A stretch of 64,000 bases of DNA from an uncultured Sphingomonadaceae bacterium (lineage in GTDB: Bacteria > Pseudomonadota > Alphaproteobacteria > Sphingomonadales > Sphingomonadaceae), in contig CANMQE010000001.1 of assembly GCA_947499975.1 (NCBI GenBank), positions 496,001 through 560,000 on the forward strand, read 5' to 3'. Shown piece after piece: positions 63,525-64,000 of this stretch. A program made the position numbers and the translations under genes. Below the pieces are notes generated by a model, which saw only the letters and a list, made by a program, of their open reading frames with translations, was not told the origin of the DNA and ran no database searches. Positions within the stretch are counted from its first letter, which is position 1. The number at the start of each line of letters is the position of its first letter.

Positions 63525-64000
63525 AGCCGCTTGGCCCGATTCCCCCGCAATTCGCGGCACTGAATGGCGAACTAGCCATCGGCGGACGCACCGCTAGCGT
63601 GCTGGTGAAGGAAGCGGGCGATACGCCGCTGTTCGTCTATTCGCGCAAGATGATCGAGGATCGGCTTGCCGCCTTGCGTACAGCGATGCCGGATCGGCTG
63701 AATGTTCATTACGCCATGAAAGCAAACCCTTACGGGCCATTGCTGGAATTCATCGCAGATCTTGTGGACGGGTTGGACATCGCCTCCGCCGGGGAAATGC
63801 AGCAGGCCCGGGATGCGGGATATTTGCCGCGCGAAATCAGCTTTGCCGGGCCGGGAAAGCGGGACCGGGAACTGTTCGCCGCTATCCGTGCGGGCGTGAC
63901 GCTGAACGTGGAATCGGAAAACGAGGCGGACCGCGCATTGCAGATGGGCAAGGAACTCAGTGTGAAACCGCGCCTCGCCATTCGGGTGAACCCCAGCTTC
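63521..64000 (+). CDS. PLP-dependent decarboxylase, exosortase A system-associated (3' end outside window)
   Basis: 160 residues visible; the frame is open at the window end. It is of the fold type III (LysA/ODC-like) class, with the cofactor lysine K67 in 'NVHYAMKANPYG' and the following 'VDGLDIASAGEM'. Sequence 'ISFAGPGKRDREL' continues the barrel. It is coupled to the acyl ligase by an ATGA overlap. Decarboxylases of this locus probably make an amine or amino-acid-derived unit for the ligase/ACP pair. Family call rests on the N-terminal third only. Confidence 0.85.
   Translation, partial: MKPLGPIPPQFAALNGELAIGGRTASVLVKEAGDTPLFVYSRKMIEDRLAALRTAMPDRLNVHYAMKANPYGPLLEFIADLVDGLDIASAGEMQQARDAGYLPREISFAGPGKRDRELFAAIRAGVTLNVESENEADRALQMGKELSVKPRLAIRVNPSF

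Noticed and set aside
1..64000. CRISPR arrays, insertion sequences, prophage or integrase attachment sites
   Set aside because: I saw no regularly spaced repeats, transposase or integrase-like proteins; the two tRNA genes have no adjoining integrase or repeated 3' ends.

Overview
The window is a GC-rich, densely packed stretch of a bacterial chromosome. Its gene content and gene order point to an alphaproteobacterium of the Sphingomonadales, most likely the Erythrobacteraceae. The main reasons are a DivL-like kinase joined to tsaE, amgK, murU, addB, addA and trxA; recG, sdhE and mfd side by side; lolC-lolD near dnaE; an OmpA-type porin with a long proline linker; and the edge of an exosortase A (XrtA/PEP-CTERM) polysaccharide locus. 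I see no insertion sequence, prophage, CRISPR array, rRNA operon or replication origin. Nearly all of it reads as core genome, with many 1-8 bp stop/start overlaps that indicate translational coupling.

Layout. 1-2.1 kb: the 3' end of an M48 metalloprotease gene, two small Flp-type pilin genes on the minus strand, a MutT-like Nudix gene and tRNA-Arg(ACG) with a strong terminator. 2.2-8.5 kb: hemerythrin-like protein, phospholipase D-like enzyme, folE, a divergent murA paralogue, a peroxiredoxin and ahcY. 8.5-19.9 kb: one long operon-like run, divL-tsaE-amgK-murU-addB-addA, then trxA; it covers cell-cycle signalling, tRNA modification, peptidoglycan recycling and double-strand-break repair. 19.9-25.3 kb: hisN-like phosphatase and argJ on the minus strand, a small secreted protein with a terminator-like hairpin, then secA. 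25.3-29.4 kb: MFS transporter, lipoprotein-type methyltransferase, tRNA-Asn(GTT), nadK and an EAL phosphodiesterase. 29.4-36 kb: mfd, sdhE and an exported protein on the minus strand, recG on the plus strand. 36-45.1 kb: DUF885 peptidase, lolC-lolD, two small unknowns, dnaE and a membrane-tethered HTH/DUF4019 protein. 45.1-50.9 kb: OmpA porin, PA0069-type radical SAM protein, VOC protein, moaB, lytic transglycosylase and a UDG-like protein. 50.9-59.2 kb: ETF-quinone oxidoreductase, ispE, N-formylglutamate amidohydrolase, ilvD, lipoprotein, NAD(P)HX repair enzyme and an RNA methyltransferase. 59.2-64 kb: exosortase A-associated genes (two hydrolases, ACP and GNAT leftward; acyl ligase and PLP decarboxylase rightward, running off the end).

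Functional links. AmgK and MurU form the MurNAc salvage route that by-passes de novo UDP-MurNAc synthesis, and a MurA-like gene lies a few kilobases upstream. The lytic transglycosylase and OmpA porin also act on the wall. LolC/LolD would export the lipoproteins encoded here. RecG, Mfd, AddAB, DnaE and the MutT-like protein form a scattered DNA-maintenance set.

Most worth checking: the Tyr-for-His DivL kinase, the secA leader ORF plus hairpin, the 19-codon leader and inverted repeat before the MFS gene, the sdhE start set against a terminator, the divergent MurA, the HTH/DUF4019 protein coupled to dnaE, and the exosortase-associated hydrolase pair with a Cys and an Arg at the nucleophile position. 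None of these proves a wholly new system; most are regulatory or paralogue puzzles.
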